64,000 nt of DNA from JBNGOQ01 sp050589645 (GCF_050589645.1 NZ_JBNGOQ010000001.1:744001-808000); one strand, 5' to 3'. Positions 50,445-60,543 are shown, counted from the first letter of the stretch. Notes: generated by a model not told the origin, from the letters alone. Program-made: numbers and translations.

Positions 50445-51053
50445 TTAAAGCCAAAATTTTATGGTAAGCAATTGGGAAAGCGAACCTAGCAAAAAACCAA
50501 TAATTACTTCTGCCTTGTTATGGGCCTTTAGGTACAGTCTTGAGGAGGCGATCAAACCGGCAATCAGGGTGAGGCAGCTAATGGCCAAGGTGATGTTGAT
50601 CTCAAAGTGAATACTGAGGGAAATCAGGAAGACCAACAAACTCCCGATGCCCATCATGTGCATGCTGCTCTTGAATTGTAGAAAGAGCAGTAACAAAGAT
50701 GCCCCAGAGGCGGCGATCAATCCGAGAAAAAAGTAATAGAGTTCGGCCGTGTAATTGTTGGGGATTACTTTTAGGAGCACCATAAAAAGGAGGGCAATAC
50801 TTATGTAAAGAGGGTATTTGCGTTCCTCAATGCTGGGAATAAATACAGATTTTACGATGCCCAGGTTCCTTAGAATTAGAAAGCTGATAATGGGGATAAT
50901 GATGGTTAGGATAAAGATGGGCAGGATATTCCCACTTTGAAGTTCCAGCGGACTGTATTTTGGAGTAACCAGGAAATAGATAATGGTACCTGCAAAGGGA
51001 ACGAACAAGGGGTGAAAAAGATAGGAGATTACTTTTAGAAAGAGCCTCATCAT
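50445..51053 (-). CDS. PAP2-like membrane protein with divergent active site
   Basis: The 202-aa protein has about six membrane helices. SRLYLKAHNKAEVIIGFLLG (about 172-191) resembles the third PAP2 phosphatase motif (S-R-x5-H-x3-D), but with Glu in place of Asp. SMHMMG near 130 stands where P-S-G-H is expected, and IEERKYPLYI near 76-85 may mark the first motif. The motif changes suggest a divergent or inactive lipid phosphatase-like protein. The gene overlaps rpoN by four bases (51050-51053), so the two are translationally coupled. Confidence 0.7.
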   Translation of the reverse strand: MMRLFLKVISYLFHPLFVPFAGTIIYFLVTPKYSPLELQSGNILPIFILTIIIPIISFLILRNLGIVKSVFIPSIEERKYPLYISIALLFMVLLKVIPNNYTAELYYFFLGLIAASGASLLLLFLQFKSSMHMMGIGSLLVFLISLSIHFEINITLAISCLTLIAGLIASSRLYLKAHNKAEVIIGFLLGSLSQLLTIKFWL

Positions 51054-52507
51054 ATCTGTTTTCTGAGCCTAGCTACCGGAATGCCCAATTGTTCACGGTA
51101 TTTGGCCACCGTTCTTCTGGCTATGGGATATCCTTTTTCTTTTAGGATTGCCGCCAGTTTATCGTCGGTAAGCGGTTTTTTCTTTATTTCTTCCCCGATG
51201 ACCGTTTCCAAAATTTTCTTGATCTCACGTGTGGAAACGTCCTCTCCTTGCTCATTTTTCATGGATTCGGAGAAATATTCCTTGATCAATTTGGTGCCGT
51301 AGGGTGTATCCACATATTTGCTATTGGCCACTCGGGAGACGGTAGAAACATCCATGTCAATGGTATCTGCAATGTCCTTGAGTATCATGGGACGTAATTT
51401 GCGTTCGTCCCCACTGAGGAAATATTCTTTTTGATATTGCATAATGGCGTTCATGGTGATAAAGAGCGTCTGTTGGCGTTGCCGTATGGCATCTATAAAC
51501 CATTTGGCGGCGTCTAACTTCTGTTTGATGAACAAGACCGTATCCTTTTGGGATTTCGTCCTGTCCTTGGCGTTTTTATAACCCTCCAGCATATTACTGT
51601 ATTCGCGGGAGACATGCAGTTCTGGGGCGTTACGGCCATTAAGCGCGAGTTCCAATTCCCCTTCCACTATGCGGATGGAGAAATCGGGGACCACATGTTC
51701 GATCATCCGGGTATTTCCCGAATACGACCCTCCAGGCTTTGGATTCAATTTTTCGATTTCGGATATGGCCTCTTTCAGTTCATCTTCCGTAATCCCGTGT
51801 TTTTGGATCAGCTTTTTATAGTGTTTTTTGGTAAACTGTTCAAAGGACTTTTCCAAAATGGCTATGGCCAATTCAATAGGTGGGGAAACCTCTTTGCGCT
51901 TGAGCTGTATAATCAGGCATTCTTCCAGAGATCGTGCAGCTACCCCGGGGGGGTCCAGTTCCTGAACAATTTTCAGCACGCTTTCTATAGTGGCTTCCTC
52001 CGTATAAATATTTTGGGTAAAGGCCAGATCATCCATAATGTCGGTCAGTGGCCTTCTGATATACCCACTTTCATCTACACTGCCCACCAAAAATTCGGCA
52101 ATGGCCCATTCCTGTTCATTGAGATAAACCGTATTCAATTGGTTCAGAAGATATTGGTTAAAGGAAGTCCCGGCGGCATACGGGATGCTTTTTTCATCAT
52201 CATCCGCGCTGTAATTACTGGTTTGTGTACGGTAATCCGGTACCTCATCATCACTTAAATAGTCATCAATGTTGATGTCTTCCGTGTTAATGTCCTCTGA
52301 ATCTGTCCTTTCGTCATAGGTTTCCTCAAAGTCGTCTTCGGCCAGCTCGCTTTCCTCTTTTCCACTTTCCAATGCAGGATTCTCTTCCAGCTCTTGTTTC
52401 AAACGCTGCTCAAAGGCCTGTGTAGGCAACTGTATCAGCTTCATCAGCTGTATCTGCTGTGGCGATAGTTTTTGAGATAACTTAAACTGTAAGTGCTGTT
52501 TGAGCAT
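51050..52507 (-). CDS. rpoN: RNA polymerase sigma-54 factor
   Basis: The 485-aa protein has the full sigma-54 layout: glutamine-rich region I (QHLQFKLSQKLSPQQIQLMKLIQLPT), acidic region II (about 45-105) and a core-binding domain. The DNA-binding end carries the RpoN box ARRTVAKYRE near 466-475. It recognises -24/-12 promoters and needs an activator ATPase of the NtrC type, none of which is in the window. The gene is followed directly by the PAP2-like gene. Confidence 0.96.
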   Translation of the reverse strand: MLKQHLQFKLSQKLSPQQIQLMKLIQLPTQAFEQRLKQELEENPALESGKEESELAEDDFEETYDERTDSEDINTEDINIDDYLSDDEVPDYRTQTSNYSADDDEKSIPYAAGTSFNQYLLNQLNTVYLNEQEWAIAEFLVGSVDESGYIRRPLTDIMDDLAFTQNIYTEEATIESVLKIVQELDPPGVAARSLEECLIIQLKRKEVSPPIELAIAILEKSFEQFTKKHYKKLIQKHGITEDELKEAISEIEKLNPKPGGSYSGNTRMIEHVVPDFSIRIVEGELELALNGRNAPELHVSREYSNMLEGYKNAKDRTKSQKDTVLFIKQKLDAAKWFIDAIRQRQQTLFITMNAIMQYQKEYFLSGDERKLRPMILKDIADTIDMDVSTVSRVANSKYVDTPYGTKLIKEYFSESMKNEQGEDVSTREIKKILETVIGEEIKKKPLTDDKLAAILKEKGYPIARRTVAKYREQLGIPVARLRKQI

Positions 52508-52544
52508 GGGGTCTAATCTTACCTATAAAGTTAAAGAATTCAGT

Positions 52545-53978
52545 TTAAAACTCAGCATTCTGGGGCGTCCTCGGAAAAGGTATCACATCACGGATGTTGC
52601 CCATGCCCGTAGAAAATTGAACCAAGCGCTCAAATCCGAGTCCAAATCCACTGTGAACAGCGGTGCCAAACCTCCGAAGATCCAAATACCACCAAAGCTC
52701 CTTTTCGTCTATGCCCAGTGTATTCATTTTTTCCTTTAGCACCTCCAAACGTTCTTCGCGTTGCGAGCCCCCAACGATTTCCCCGATTCCCGGGAAAAGG
52801 ATGTCCATGGCCCTCACGGTTTTTCCATCTTCGTTCAACCGCATGTAGAACGCTTTGATTTTGGCCGGATAGTCAAAAAGGATCACAGGGCATTTAAAGT
52901 GTTTTTCCACTAGATAACGCTCGTGTTCGCTCTGCAGGTCGGCCCCCCATGCCTCTATGGGGTATTCAAATTTTTTCTTTTTGTTGGGCTTGCTATTTCT
53001 TAGAATATCTATGGCCTCCGTATAGGTGACTCGTTTAAAGTTGTTCTCCACGATAAATTTCAACTTTTCAATAAGCGCCATTTCGCTGCGTTCTGCCTGG
53101 GGCTTGGATTTTTCTTCGTCCAAAAGCCTTTTTTCGAGAAACTGTAGATCTTCCTCGCAGTTCTCCAGTATGTAGGATAGCACCTCCTTGATAAAATCTT
53201 CGGCCAGATCCATGTTGGCATCCAAGTCGTAAAAGGCCATTTCCGGTTCAATCATCCAAAACTCGGCCAAATGTCTGGAAGTATTGGAATTTTCGGCCCT
53301 AAAGGTAGGACCAAAGGTATACACCTTCCCCAAGCCCATGGCGTAGGCCTCCGCTTCCAACTGTCCGGATACGGTAAGATTGGTCTCCTTCCCAAAAAAA
53401 TCTTCCTTATAGTCTATTTCACCATCCTCCGCCAGTGGTGGGGCCTTCGGGTCTAAAGTGGTTACCCGGAACATTTCCCCGGCTCCTTCAGCGTCCGAAC
53501 CTGTGATGATAGGGGCGTGGAAGTAATAAAAGCCGTTGTCACGGAAGTATTTATGTATGGCAAAGGACAGGGCCGAACGTACACGCATTACCGCGGCAAA
53601 GGTGTTGGTGCGCACCCGTAAATGTGCTTTTTCCCTAAGGAACTCCAACGAATGTTTTTTGGGCTGTATGGGATAGGTCTCGGGGTCGGCACTACCGTGG
53701 ACCCGTAATGTTGTCACCTGAATTTCCACACTCTGCCCCTTGCCCTGACTGGCCACAAGGATGCCCTCGATCTGTAGGGCCGTACCGGTGGCAATCTCTT
53801 TCAACAGCGCTTCGTCAAATGCCTCAAAGTCCACAACACACTGAATATTGTTTAGGCAAGACCCGTCGTTCAAGGCAATAAACCTGTTACTTCTAAAGGT
53901 CTTTACCCATCCGTTGACCAAAACTTCTTGATGGCTCGGTGTGGTAGAGAGTAGTTCTTTTACACTGGATGGCTTCAT
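52545..53978 (-). CDS. asnS: asparagine-tRNA ligase
   Basis: The 477-aa protein is complete. It has an N-terminal OB-fold anticodon-binding domain (VNGWVKTFRSNRFIALNDGS near 21-40) and a class-II catalytic core with motif 2 (FRAENSNTSRHLAEFWMIEPEM near 227-248). Motif 3 (GFGLGFERLVQFSTGMGNIRDVIPFPRTP) is at the end. The C-terminal motif and the longer insertion around 270-330 distinguish it from aspartate enzymes. It charges tRNA-Asn. It starts 93 bases from the RND transporter gene on the same strand. Confidence 0.97.
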   Translation of the reverse strand: MKPSSVKELLSTTPSHQEVLVNGWVKTFRSNRFIALNDGSCLNNIQCVVDFEAFDEALLKEIATGTALQIEGILVASQGKGQSVEIQVTTLRVHGSADPETYPIQPKKHSLEFLREKAHLRVRTNTFAAVMRVRSALSFAIHKYFRDNGFYYFHAPIITGSDAEGAGEMFRVTTLDPKAPPLAEDGEIDYKEDFFGKETNLTVSGQLEAEAYAMGLGKVYTFGPTFRAENSNTSRHLAEFWMIEPEMAFYDLDANMDLAEDFIKEVLSYILENCEEDLQFLEKRLLDEEKSKPQAERSEMALIEKLKFIVENNFKRVTYTEAIDILRNSKPNKKKKFEYPIEAWGADLQSEHERYLVEKHFKCPVILFDYPAKIKAFYMRLNEDGKTVRAMDILFPGIGEIVGGSQREERLEVLKEKMNTLGIDEKELWWYLDLRRFGTAVHSGFGLGFERLVQFSTGMGNIRDVIPFPRTPQNAEF

Positions 53979-54070
53979 GCTAAATTACTTCAAAATTAAA
54001 ACCGCAAAGATAGCCTTTTGCCCAAAAAGAACCGACTTATCAGGGGTTAAATAGCGGTCGGGAAAGGAAT

Positions 54071-56473
54071 CTAGGCGTTGGAATCGTTTATACCCACCTC
54101 TTCTTTTGGAAGGATGTCGATCTGCGGTTTTTTCAATACCTCCTGGTTGGCAATACTTCTTTCCAAGGAGAGCAGCAGCGAAGGCAATAAGATAAGATTG
54201 GCCAACATGGCAAAAAGCAAGGTTGCAGAAACCAAGGCGCCCAAGGCTACGGTACCCCCAAAGTTGGAGATGATAAAAACCGAAAACCCAAAAAAGAGCA
54301 CGATGGAGGTATAGAACATACTTACGCCGGTCTCGCGCAGTGCCTTATAGACCGATGTTTTTATCCGCCATTGGTTGGCCACCAGTTCTTGCCTGTATTT
54401 GGCCAAGAAATGTATGGTGTCGTCTACCGAGATACCAAAGGCGATGCTAAAGACCAAAATAGTGGAGGGTTTTATGGGAACCCCTACAAAACCCATGACC
54501 CCAGCGGTAACGACCAAGGGCAACAAATTGGGGATCAAAGAAATAATGATCATTCTAAAGGAACGGAACAAGTAGGCCATAAAAAGAGCGATCAGCCCTA
54601 TAGCCAACGCCAAGGACAATACCAGGTTTTTTACGAGGTATTTGGTCCCTTTTAAGAAAAGCAGGGCCTTTCCGGTCATAAACACATCATAACGTTCCGA
54701 TGGAAACAATTTCTCTATATTTTTCTGAAGATCTTCCTCTATTTCCTCCATACGATCTGTCTTCACGTCCCTCATGTAGGTCGTGATCCGGGCCACCTGC
54801 CCGGTGGTGTCCACAAAACTTTCCAGGAGGTTGCTGTTGTCCGAGGACTTGCGCGCCACGTCCATAATGAAACTGTTCTCCTGAGAGGTAGGGAGCTGAT
54901 AATATTTTGGAATACCGCCGTAAAAGGCCTGTTTGGAATATTTTACTAGATCTACCACCGAAACGGGCCTGGAAAGTTCAGGTATTTCATCGATGATGCT
55001 CCCGAGTTGATCCATTCTTTTGAGAGTTGCGGGCTTTAGGACTCCCTTTTTGCGTTTGGTGTCCACCACAATTTCTATGGGCATGATACCGTCAAATTCC
55101 TGCTCAAAAAAACGGATATCCTTAAAAAATTCAGCTTTCTTGGGCATATCCTCTATGGGGCTGCCCGAAATATCAATTTGGTAGATACCAATAATGCTCG
55201 TTACCAATAGCAAAACGGAGACCACATAGACCGAGATGCGTTTCTCGCGGACCATTTTTTCCATCCAATTGACAAAGGTATCGATCCACTTTTTATTCAA
55301 GTGCTTTAGATGCTTGGTCTTGGGAAGCGACATAAAGCTATAGACAATCGGGATGATCAAAAGGGAGAGAATAAAAATTCCTAGGATATTAATGGAGGCC
55401 ACGATCCCAAATTCGGTCAAAAGTTTGCTGTCCGTAATAATAAAGGTGGCAAAACCGGAGGCGGTGGTTACGTTGGTCATAAGTGTGGCGTTCCCAATTT
55501 TTGAAATGACCCGTTGCAGGGAGAGTGCCTGGTTGCCATGTTTTTTTACCTCTTGCTGGTATTTGTTGATCAGAAAAATGCAGTTCGGAATTCCGATAAC
55601 AATGATCAATGGGGGAATCAATGCCGTAAGTACCGTAATTTCGTATTGCAGTAGACCTAAAATGCCAAAGGCCCACATGACCCCTATGATTACTACACAC
55701 ATGGAGATGAGGGTGGCCCTAAAACTTCGAAAGAAAAAAAAGAAAATGAGCGAAGTTACCGCCAAGGCAGCGAAAATAAATTTTCCTATCTCATCAATGA
55801 TGTTCTGTGAGTTGAGCGTTCTGATATAGGGCATACCGGAAATCCTGACATCCAAACCGGTCTCAGCTTCAAAATTATCCACAAGATCGGTAAGGTCCTT
55901 TAGGATAAAATCCTTTCTAACCCCGGTGTTCACAAGGTCTTTGTCCAAGTACATTATGGTACGTATGGTACGACTTTCCTTATTGTAAATCAGATTTTCA
56001 TAAAAGGGGAGTTCAGTAAAAAGATGGGTGGTGAGCGCATCAACATCCCCTTTGGTTTTTGGGTCGGATTGCAGAAAGGGCTGCAGTACAAATTCCTGCT
56101 TTTCGTTATCCTTTACCAATTCCTGCAAGTTGTCTGTAGAGAGCACGAAATCCACTTCGGGAAAGGCTTCGAGCTGTTTACTGAACTTGTTCCAACGGTT
56201 GAATTTAGCGGGGGAATACAAGCTGCTGTCCCGTACGCCCAAGACCACCACATTTCCTTCTTCGCCAAAACGTTCCAAGAAGGAGTTGTACGCTAAATTG
56301 ATAGGGTGTTGGTCCGGTAGAAGGTTCGCCTCGGAGGTGGAGAACCGCATGTTTTCCCATTGGAAGGCCAAGTACAGGGTTGCTGCTGCTATGCCTAAGA
56401 GGATCAGAATTCTATTTCTAAGAATGATCCTTGCCGTTATGGCCCAGAACCCCTGCGTAAGCTTAGCTACCAT
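54071..56473 (-). CDS. RND-superfamily (MMPL-like) transporter
   Basis: The 800-aa protein has twelve predicted helices in the RND pattern: TM1 near 16-32, a large periplasmic loop, a block of five helices at about 235-390, TM7 near 415-435, a second loop, and the final block at about 625-770. Charged and polar residues sit inside the helices (ISVDDTIHFLAKY near 692-704). This size and single-gene state fit MMPL-type proteins exporting lipids or hydrophobic substrates. The substrate is unknown. The gene sits between asnS and frr. Confidence 0.9.
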   Translation of the reverse strand: MVAKLTQGFWAITARIILRNRILILLGIAAATLYLAFQWENMRFSTSEANLLPDQHPINLAYNSFLERFGEEGNVVVLGVRDSSLYSPAKFNRWNKFSKQLEAFPEVDFVLSTDNLQELVKDNEKQEFVLQPFLQSDPKTKGDVDALTTHLFTELPFYENLIYNKESRTIRTIMYLDKDLVNTGVRKDFILKDLTDLVDNFEAETGLDVRISGMPYIRTLNSQNIIDEIGKFIFAALAVTSLIFFFFFRSFRATLISMCVVIIGVMWAFGILGLLQYEITVLTALIPPLIIVIGIPNCIFLINKYQQEVKKHGNQALSLQRVISKIGNATLMTNVTTASGFATFIITDSKLLTEFGIVASINILGIFILSLLIIPIVYSFMSLPKTKHLKHLNKKWIDTFVNWMEKMVREKRISVYVVSVLLLVTSIIGIYQIDISGSPIEDMPKKAEFFKDIRFFEQEFDGIMPIEIVVDTKRKKGVLKPATLKRMDQLGSIIDEIPELSRPVSVVDLVKYSKQAFYGGIPKYYQLPTSQENSFIMDVARKSSDNSNLLESFVDTTGQVARITTYMRDVKTDRMEEIEEDLQKNIEKLFPSERYDVFMTGKALLFLKGTKYLVKNLVLSLALAIGLIALFMAYLFRSFRMIIISLIPNLLPLVVTAGVMGFVGVPIKPSTILVFSIAFGISVDDTIHFLAKYRQELVANQWRIKTSVYKALRETGVSMFYTSIVLFFGFSVFIISNFGGTVALGALVSATLLFAMLANLILLPSLLLSLERSIANQEVLKKPQIDILPKEEVGINDSNA

Positions 56474-56510
56474 GGTTATTTTTTATAGGGGTCAAAGGTA
56501 GAAAATGATT

Positions 56511-57065
56511 TTATACTTTCATGATTTCACCCTCTTTTGCATGGAGGATATCATCTACTTTTTTGCTAAAGATGTCGGTGAGGTCCTGCACATCCAATTC
56601 CGAGTTCTTTAGACGGTCTTCGGAAACCTCTAGTGCACGCAGTTCTTTGTTAGCGTCTTGCCTGGCACTGCGAATACTCACTTTGGCATCTTCCGCTTCG
56701 GCTTTGGCCTGCTTTACCAATTGAATCCTTCTTTCCTCGGTTAGGGGAGGTACATTGATGATGATCATTTCACCGTTGTTCATTGGATTGAAGCCCAGAT
56801 TGGCGTTCGTAATCGCGGTCTCAATTTCCTGGAGCAAGCTTTTTTCCCAGGGTTGCACCGATATGGTGCGGGCATCAGGGGTATTCACGTTTGAAACCTG
56901 GGACAAGGGTGTGGGAGACCCGTAGTAATCTACCATAACGCCGGAAAGCATGACAGGGGAGGCTTTACCGGCCCTTATTTTTATGAATGCCTTTTCCAGG
57001 TGAGACATGGCACCCTCCATACTTTCTTTGGCGGCATCAAGAATAAACTGTATTTCTTCGTTCAT
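56511..57065 (-). CDS. frr: ribosome-recycling factor
   Basis: The 184-aa protein is full length. HLEKAFIKIRAGKASPVML (near 22-40) is the start of the long helix, YYGSPTPLSQVSNV near 47-60 begins the small domain, and ITNANLGFNPMNNGEMIIINVPPLTEERR near 88-116 is the family signature. It releases ribosomes from mRNA after termination. It is 38 bases downstream of pyrH on the same strand, the conserved order. Confidence 0.97.
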   Translation of the reverse strand: MNEEIQFILDAAKESMEGAMSHLEKAFIKIRAGKASPVMLSGVMVDYYGSPTPLSQVSNVNTPDARTISVQPWEKSLLQEIETAITNANLGFNPMNNGEMIIINVPPLTEERRIQLVKQAKAEAEDAKVSIRSARQDANKELRALEVSEDRLKNSELDVQDLTDIFSKKVDDILHAKEGEIMKV

Positions 57066-57103
57066 ATGCTAAAATTTAAAAGTGCGAACAACGTATTGTA
57101 AAA

Positions 57104-57811
57104 CTAAAGATCAACCACTGTGCCAACATTCTCGCCCGAGACCAATTTCATGAGATTTCCTTTTTTGTTCATATCAAAGACCACAATCGGCAACTCGTTT
57201 TCTTGACTTAGCGTAAAGGCGGTGGTATCCATAACCTTTAATCCTTTTGTAAGCACTTCGGCAAAGGAGATCGTATCAAATTTGGTGGCCGTTTTGTCCT
57301 TTTCCGGGTCCGAGGTGTAAATGCCATCCACGCGTGTACCCTTTAAAATCACATCGGCCTCTATTTCGATGGCGCGCAGCACGGCAGCCGAATCCGTTGT
57401 AAAATACGGATTCCCTGTACCTCCCCCAAAAATAACCACTCTCCCTTTCTCCAAATGGCGCATGGCGCGTCTTCGTATAAAAGGCTCGGCTACTTCATTG
57501 ATTTTGATGGCAGATTGTAATCGGGTCTGTACGCCATTGTCTTCCAAGGCACTCTGCAGGGCAAGGCCGTTGATGACCGTGGCCAACATACCCATATGAT
57601 CACCCTGAACGCGGTCCATTCCATTACTTGCACCGGCCAGTCCCCTAAAGATATTTCCGCCTCCTATGACAATGGCCACCTCTATACCTTTATCCACAAC
57701 CTGCTTAATCTCCTTGGCATACTCTGCCAGCCGCTGAGGGTCTATCCCGTATTGTCGTTCTCCCATCAAGGCCTCGCCGCTAAGCTTTAAAAGTATTCGT
57801 TTGTACTGCAT
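57104..57811 (-). CDS. pyrH: uridylate kinase (UMP kinase)
   Basis: From ATG 57811 the protein has 235 residues and starts MQYKRILLKLSGEALMG, the usual N-terminus. IVIGGGNIFRG near 49-59 and GGGTGNPYFTTDSAAVLRAIE near 130-150 are the UMP and ATP signatures, and LKGTRVDGIYTSDP follows near 155-168. It phosphorylates UMP to UDP for pyrimidine nucleotide synthesis. The frame extends nine codons upstream, but the later ATG gives the normal start. Confidence 0.97.
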   Translation of the reverse strand: MQYKRILLKLSGEALMGERQYGIDPQRLAEYAKEIKQVVDKGIEVAIVIGGGNIFRGLAGASNGMDRVQGDHMGMLATVINGLALQSALEDNGVQTRLQSAIKINEVAEPFIRRRAMRHLEKGRVVIFGGGTGNPYFTTDSAAVLRAIEIEADVILKGTRVDGIYTSDPEKDKTATKFDTISFAEVLTKGLKVMDTTAFTLSQENELPIVVFDMNKKGNLMKLVSGENVGTVVDL

Positions 57812-57918
57812 GTTGCGTTTCCAATTAAATTGAAGCAAAAATAATCAAAATAATTTACGGAAAGGGGGGTAAAAAGCAGCGTATTCCTTTAATTATTTCC
57901 TAATAGTAATCCCCGGCT

Positions 57919-57952
57919 AGATAATATTTTATATTCTTGTAAGATATTATCT
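57919..57952. promoter_or_regulatory. AT-rich inverted repeat upstream of the M61 peptidase gene
   Basis: AGATAATAT (57919-57927) and ATATTATCT (57944-57952) are perfect arms with a 16-base spacer containing TATATTCTTG, a near match to the -7 element. It could be a repressor site or chance in AT-rich DNA. Confidence 0.35.
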
Positions 57953-57976
57953 ATATAAGTTTTAAATTTTAATCCT

Positions 57977-59845
57977 ATGAAAAGATCAACGTTTGCAATC
58001 CTTATGGGAATTTTATTGAGCGGTTGTGGAGCTGCCAAAACGCTTACGACTGCGGGGAATACTCCTATTCTTGCCGCTATAGACCTTATTCATGTAGAGG
58101 AAGACAAGGTACTGGTAAGTATGGATCCGGGCGCTTTCACGGTGGATGAGGTATTGTTCTATATTCCAAAGACCGTTCCAGGCACCTATAGTACCGATAA
58201 TTATGGTAAATATATAGAAGATTTCAAGGCTTACGATTACGAGGGAAAGCTGCTTCCGGTGTCCAAGACCGATGAGAATACCTGGAGTATATCCCAGGGA
58301 AAAAATTTGAACAAAATTGCCTACTACGTCAACGATACCTATGATACAGAGACAGAAGTGGAGGAGGCGGTATTTTCACCCGCTGGCACCAATATTGCCA
58401 AGGACGAAAATTTTATGCTGAACCTTCACGGTTTTGTCGGCTATTTCAAGGGACTAAAGGAAGTGCCCTATGAACTGACCATCAGTGCACCTGCCGAATT
58501 GAAGGCAACCACTTCGCTGATTCAAAAACCGGACGACGATGATAACACGACCGATGTCTTCCTGGCGGATCGTTATTTTGATATCATAGACAACCCGATC
58601 CTCTATACCAAGTCCGAAATCGCTTCCTTTAAGGTCAATGATATTGTGGTGAACCTCAGCGTATATTCACCCAATGGGGTGTACACCGCCGAGAGTTTAA
58701 AAGCTTCCATGGAAAAGATGATGGGAGCGCAGAAAGCTTTTCTAGGAGAAATCGATGGTACAAAGGAATATAACATCCTACTGTACCTTTCCACGCTCGA
58801 CGGGACCGATGCTACCGGATTTGGAGCGCTGGAACACCATACATCCACTGTAGTGGTATTGCCCGAACAACTGCCCAGGGAAGCTTTGGAAGAGGCCATG
58901 ATCGATGTAGTGTCACACGAGTTCTTCCACATCGTTACCCCCTTGAACGTACATTCGGAAGAAATCCAGTATTTCGATTTCAACGACCCCAAGATGTCGC
59001 AACATCTCTGGATGTACGAGGGTACTACGGAATATTTTGCCAACCTCTTTCAAATCCAGCAGGGCCTGATCAATAAAACCGAATTCTACGAACGGCTTAT
59101 GGCCAAGATCAACAATGCTAGGGGGTATAATGACTCACTTTCTTTTACGGAAATGAGCAGGAACATCCTGGTTGAACCCTATAAGGCAAATTATGCCAAT
59201 GTGTATGAAAAAGGGGCCTTGATCAATATGGCCCTGGACATTACCCTTAGGGAGCTTAGCCATGGCGAAAAGGGTGTGCTCTGGCTAATGAAAGAGCTGT
59301 CCAAAAAATACGGAAAGGGAACACCCTTTGATGATAGCACACTGATCGATGAGATTGTTGCCATGACCTATCCTGAGGTACGGACCTTTTTTGACACCCA
59401 TGTAATTGGAAATACCCCGATCGATTACGGTACCTTTTTGTCCAAAGCGGGACTGACCACGACCATTAAGGAAGAACGGAGCAGTTATTTTTTGGACGGG
59501 GATGTGCCTTTTATTGATGTAGATCAGACGGCCGGAAACGCGATTTTTATAAGAAACGGTATTGAACTGAATAGTTTCTTGACCACGTTTGGGGCCAAAG
59601 GAGGTGATGTCATAAAACAAATTAACGGAACAGAGATTACCCTGGAAACCATCCGTCCCATCATAGGACAGAGTTTTGGATGGACCCCGGATACCGAAAT
59701 CACCATGGTGTTAAAAAGGGGCGAAGAGGAAGTAACCCTGGAGGGCAAGGTAGGGACACCCACATTAAATGTGGAAACCATTGTGCCCGTTGAGGAGGTA
59801 GATGAGCAACAAGGCGAGCTTCAGGAAGCTTGGCTCAAGGGATAA
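57977..59845 (+). CDS. M61-family glycyl aminopeptidase-like lipoprotein with PDZ domain
   Basis: The 622-aa protein starts with a lipoprotein signal (MKRSTFAILMGILLSGCG, Cys17). A beta-rich N-terminal domain follows, then the zinc protease domain with VVSHEFFHIVTPLNVHSEEI near 312-331 (HEFFH zinc motif) and LWMYEGTTEYFANLFQ near 344-359 with the third ligand glutamate. A PDZ-like domain lies at about 510-600 (GGDVIKQINGTEITLETI). The family removes N-terminal glycine or alanine residues. It is predicted to sit on the inner or outer membrane facing the periplasm. Confidence 0.92.
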   Translation: MKRSTFAILMGILLSGCGAAKTLTTAGNTPILAAIDLIHVEEDKVLVSMDPGAFTVDEVLFYIPKTVPGTYSTDNYGKYIEDFKAYDYEGKLLPVSKTDENTWSISQGKNLNKIAYYVNDTYDTETEVEEAVFSPAGTNIAKDENFMLNLHGFVGYFKGLKEVPYELTISAPAELKATTSLIQKPDDDDNTTDVFLADRYFDIIDNPILYTKSEIASFKVNDIVVNLSVYSPNGVYTAESLKASMEKMMGAQKAFLGEIDGTKEYNILLYLSTLDGTDATGFGALEHHTSTVVVLPEQLPREALEEAMIDVVSHEFFHIVTPLNVHSEEIQYFDFNDPKMSQHLWMYEGTTEYFANLFQIQQGLINKTEFYERLMAKINNARGYNDSLSFTEMSRNILVEPYKANYANVYEKGALINMALDITLRELSHGEKGVLWLMKELSKKYGKGTPFDDSTLIDEIVAMTYPEVRTFFDTHVIGNTPIDYGTFLSKAGLTTTIKEERSSYFLDGDVPFIDVDQTAGNAIFIRNGIELNSFLTTFGAKGGDVIKQINGTEITLETIRPIIGQSFGWTPDTEITMVLKRGEEEVTLEGKVGTPTLNVETIVPVEEVDEQQGELQEAWLKG

Positions 59846-59865
59846 ATTAGCTACATGCATAGCTC

Positions 59866-59900
59866 AAAAAGGCGGTACCGATTAGGGTACCGCCTTTTTT
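59866..59900 (+). terminator. terminator of the M61 peptidase gene
   Basis: AAAAAGGCGGTACC and GGTACCGCCTTTTT form a 14-bp stem with the loop GATTAG and a T-tract. It starts about 20 bases after the stop codon. Confidence 0.95.
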
Positions 59901-59987
59901 ATTTGACACCCATTCTAAAAAAAGTATTATTTTTTGTAACCTTTTTATAAAACCAGAGTTTTCCCTTTTGTAAACCTAAAAACACTA

Positions 59988-60539
59988 ATGCAAGCACTGA
60001 CCGACAATGCATTGATGCTAAAAGTAAAATCCGGGGATATGGATAAAATGGGACTGCTCTACGAACGCCATAAGAAACGCTTGTTCGGCTTTTTCTACCA
60101 TATGAACGGCAATGCCTCCCTAAGTGAGGATTTGGTACAGAACGTTTTTGTCCGGATTTTAAAGTACAAACATACGTTCACTGGACAGGGGTCCTTTAGT
60201 GCTTGGATGTTTCGGACGGCCAGAAATGTAAACTACGATCACTTTAGAAAGCATAGCAAAGAAGGTCGTCCTACGGAAATTTCGACCTTGGAGTACAGAC
60301 TTCAGGATGCGGACGCAGGTTCCGTGATGGATTATGACGATACGGTTTCCTTGGTGAATAGGGCGTTGCAACGTCTTAGTCCGGAGAAACGTGAAGTCTT
60401 GATACTTAGCAAGTACAAAGCAATGAAATACAGTGAAATAGGTTCGGTGTTGGGGTGTAGCGAAGGTGCTGCAAAAGTGAAGGCCCACCGGGCCATCAAA
60501 GACCTTAGGACAATTTTTTTACAAATGGAAAACAGTTGA
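59988..60539 (+). CDS. ECF-type RNA polymerase sigma factor
   Basis: The 183-aa protein has region 2 at about 18-85 (LSEDLVQNVFVRILKYKHTF near 44-63) and region 4 at about 120-175 (LSPEKREVLILSKYKAMKYSEIGSVLGCSEGAAKVKAHRAIKDL). It is the first gene of an operon with an anti-sigma-HEAT protein four bases downstream and two DUF4097 proteins. In Bacteroidota this arrangement is recurrent and is thought to respond to envelope signals; the inducer here is unknown. Confidence 0.93.
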   Translation: MQALTDNALMLKVKSGDMDKMGLLYERHKKRLFGFFYHMNGNASLSEDLVQNVFVRILKYKHTFTGQGSFSAWMFRTARNVNYDHFRKHSKEGRPTEISTLEYRLQDADAGSVMDYDDTVSLVNRALQRLSPEKREVLILSKYKAMKYSEIGSVLGCSEGAAKVKAHRAIKDLRTIFLQMENS

Positions 60540-60543
60540 GGAC

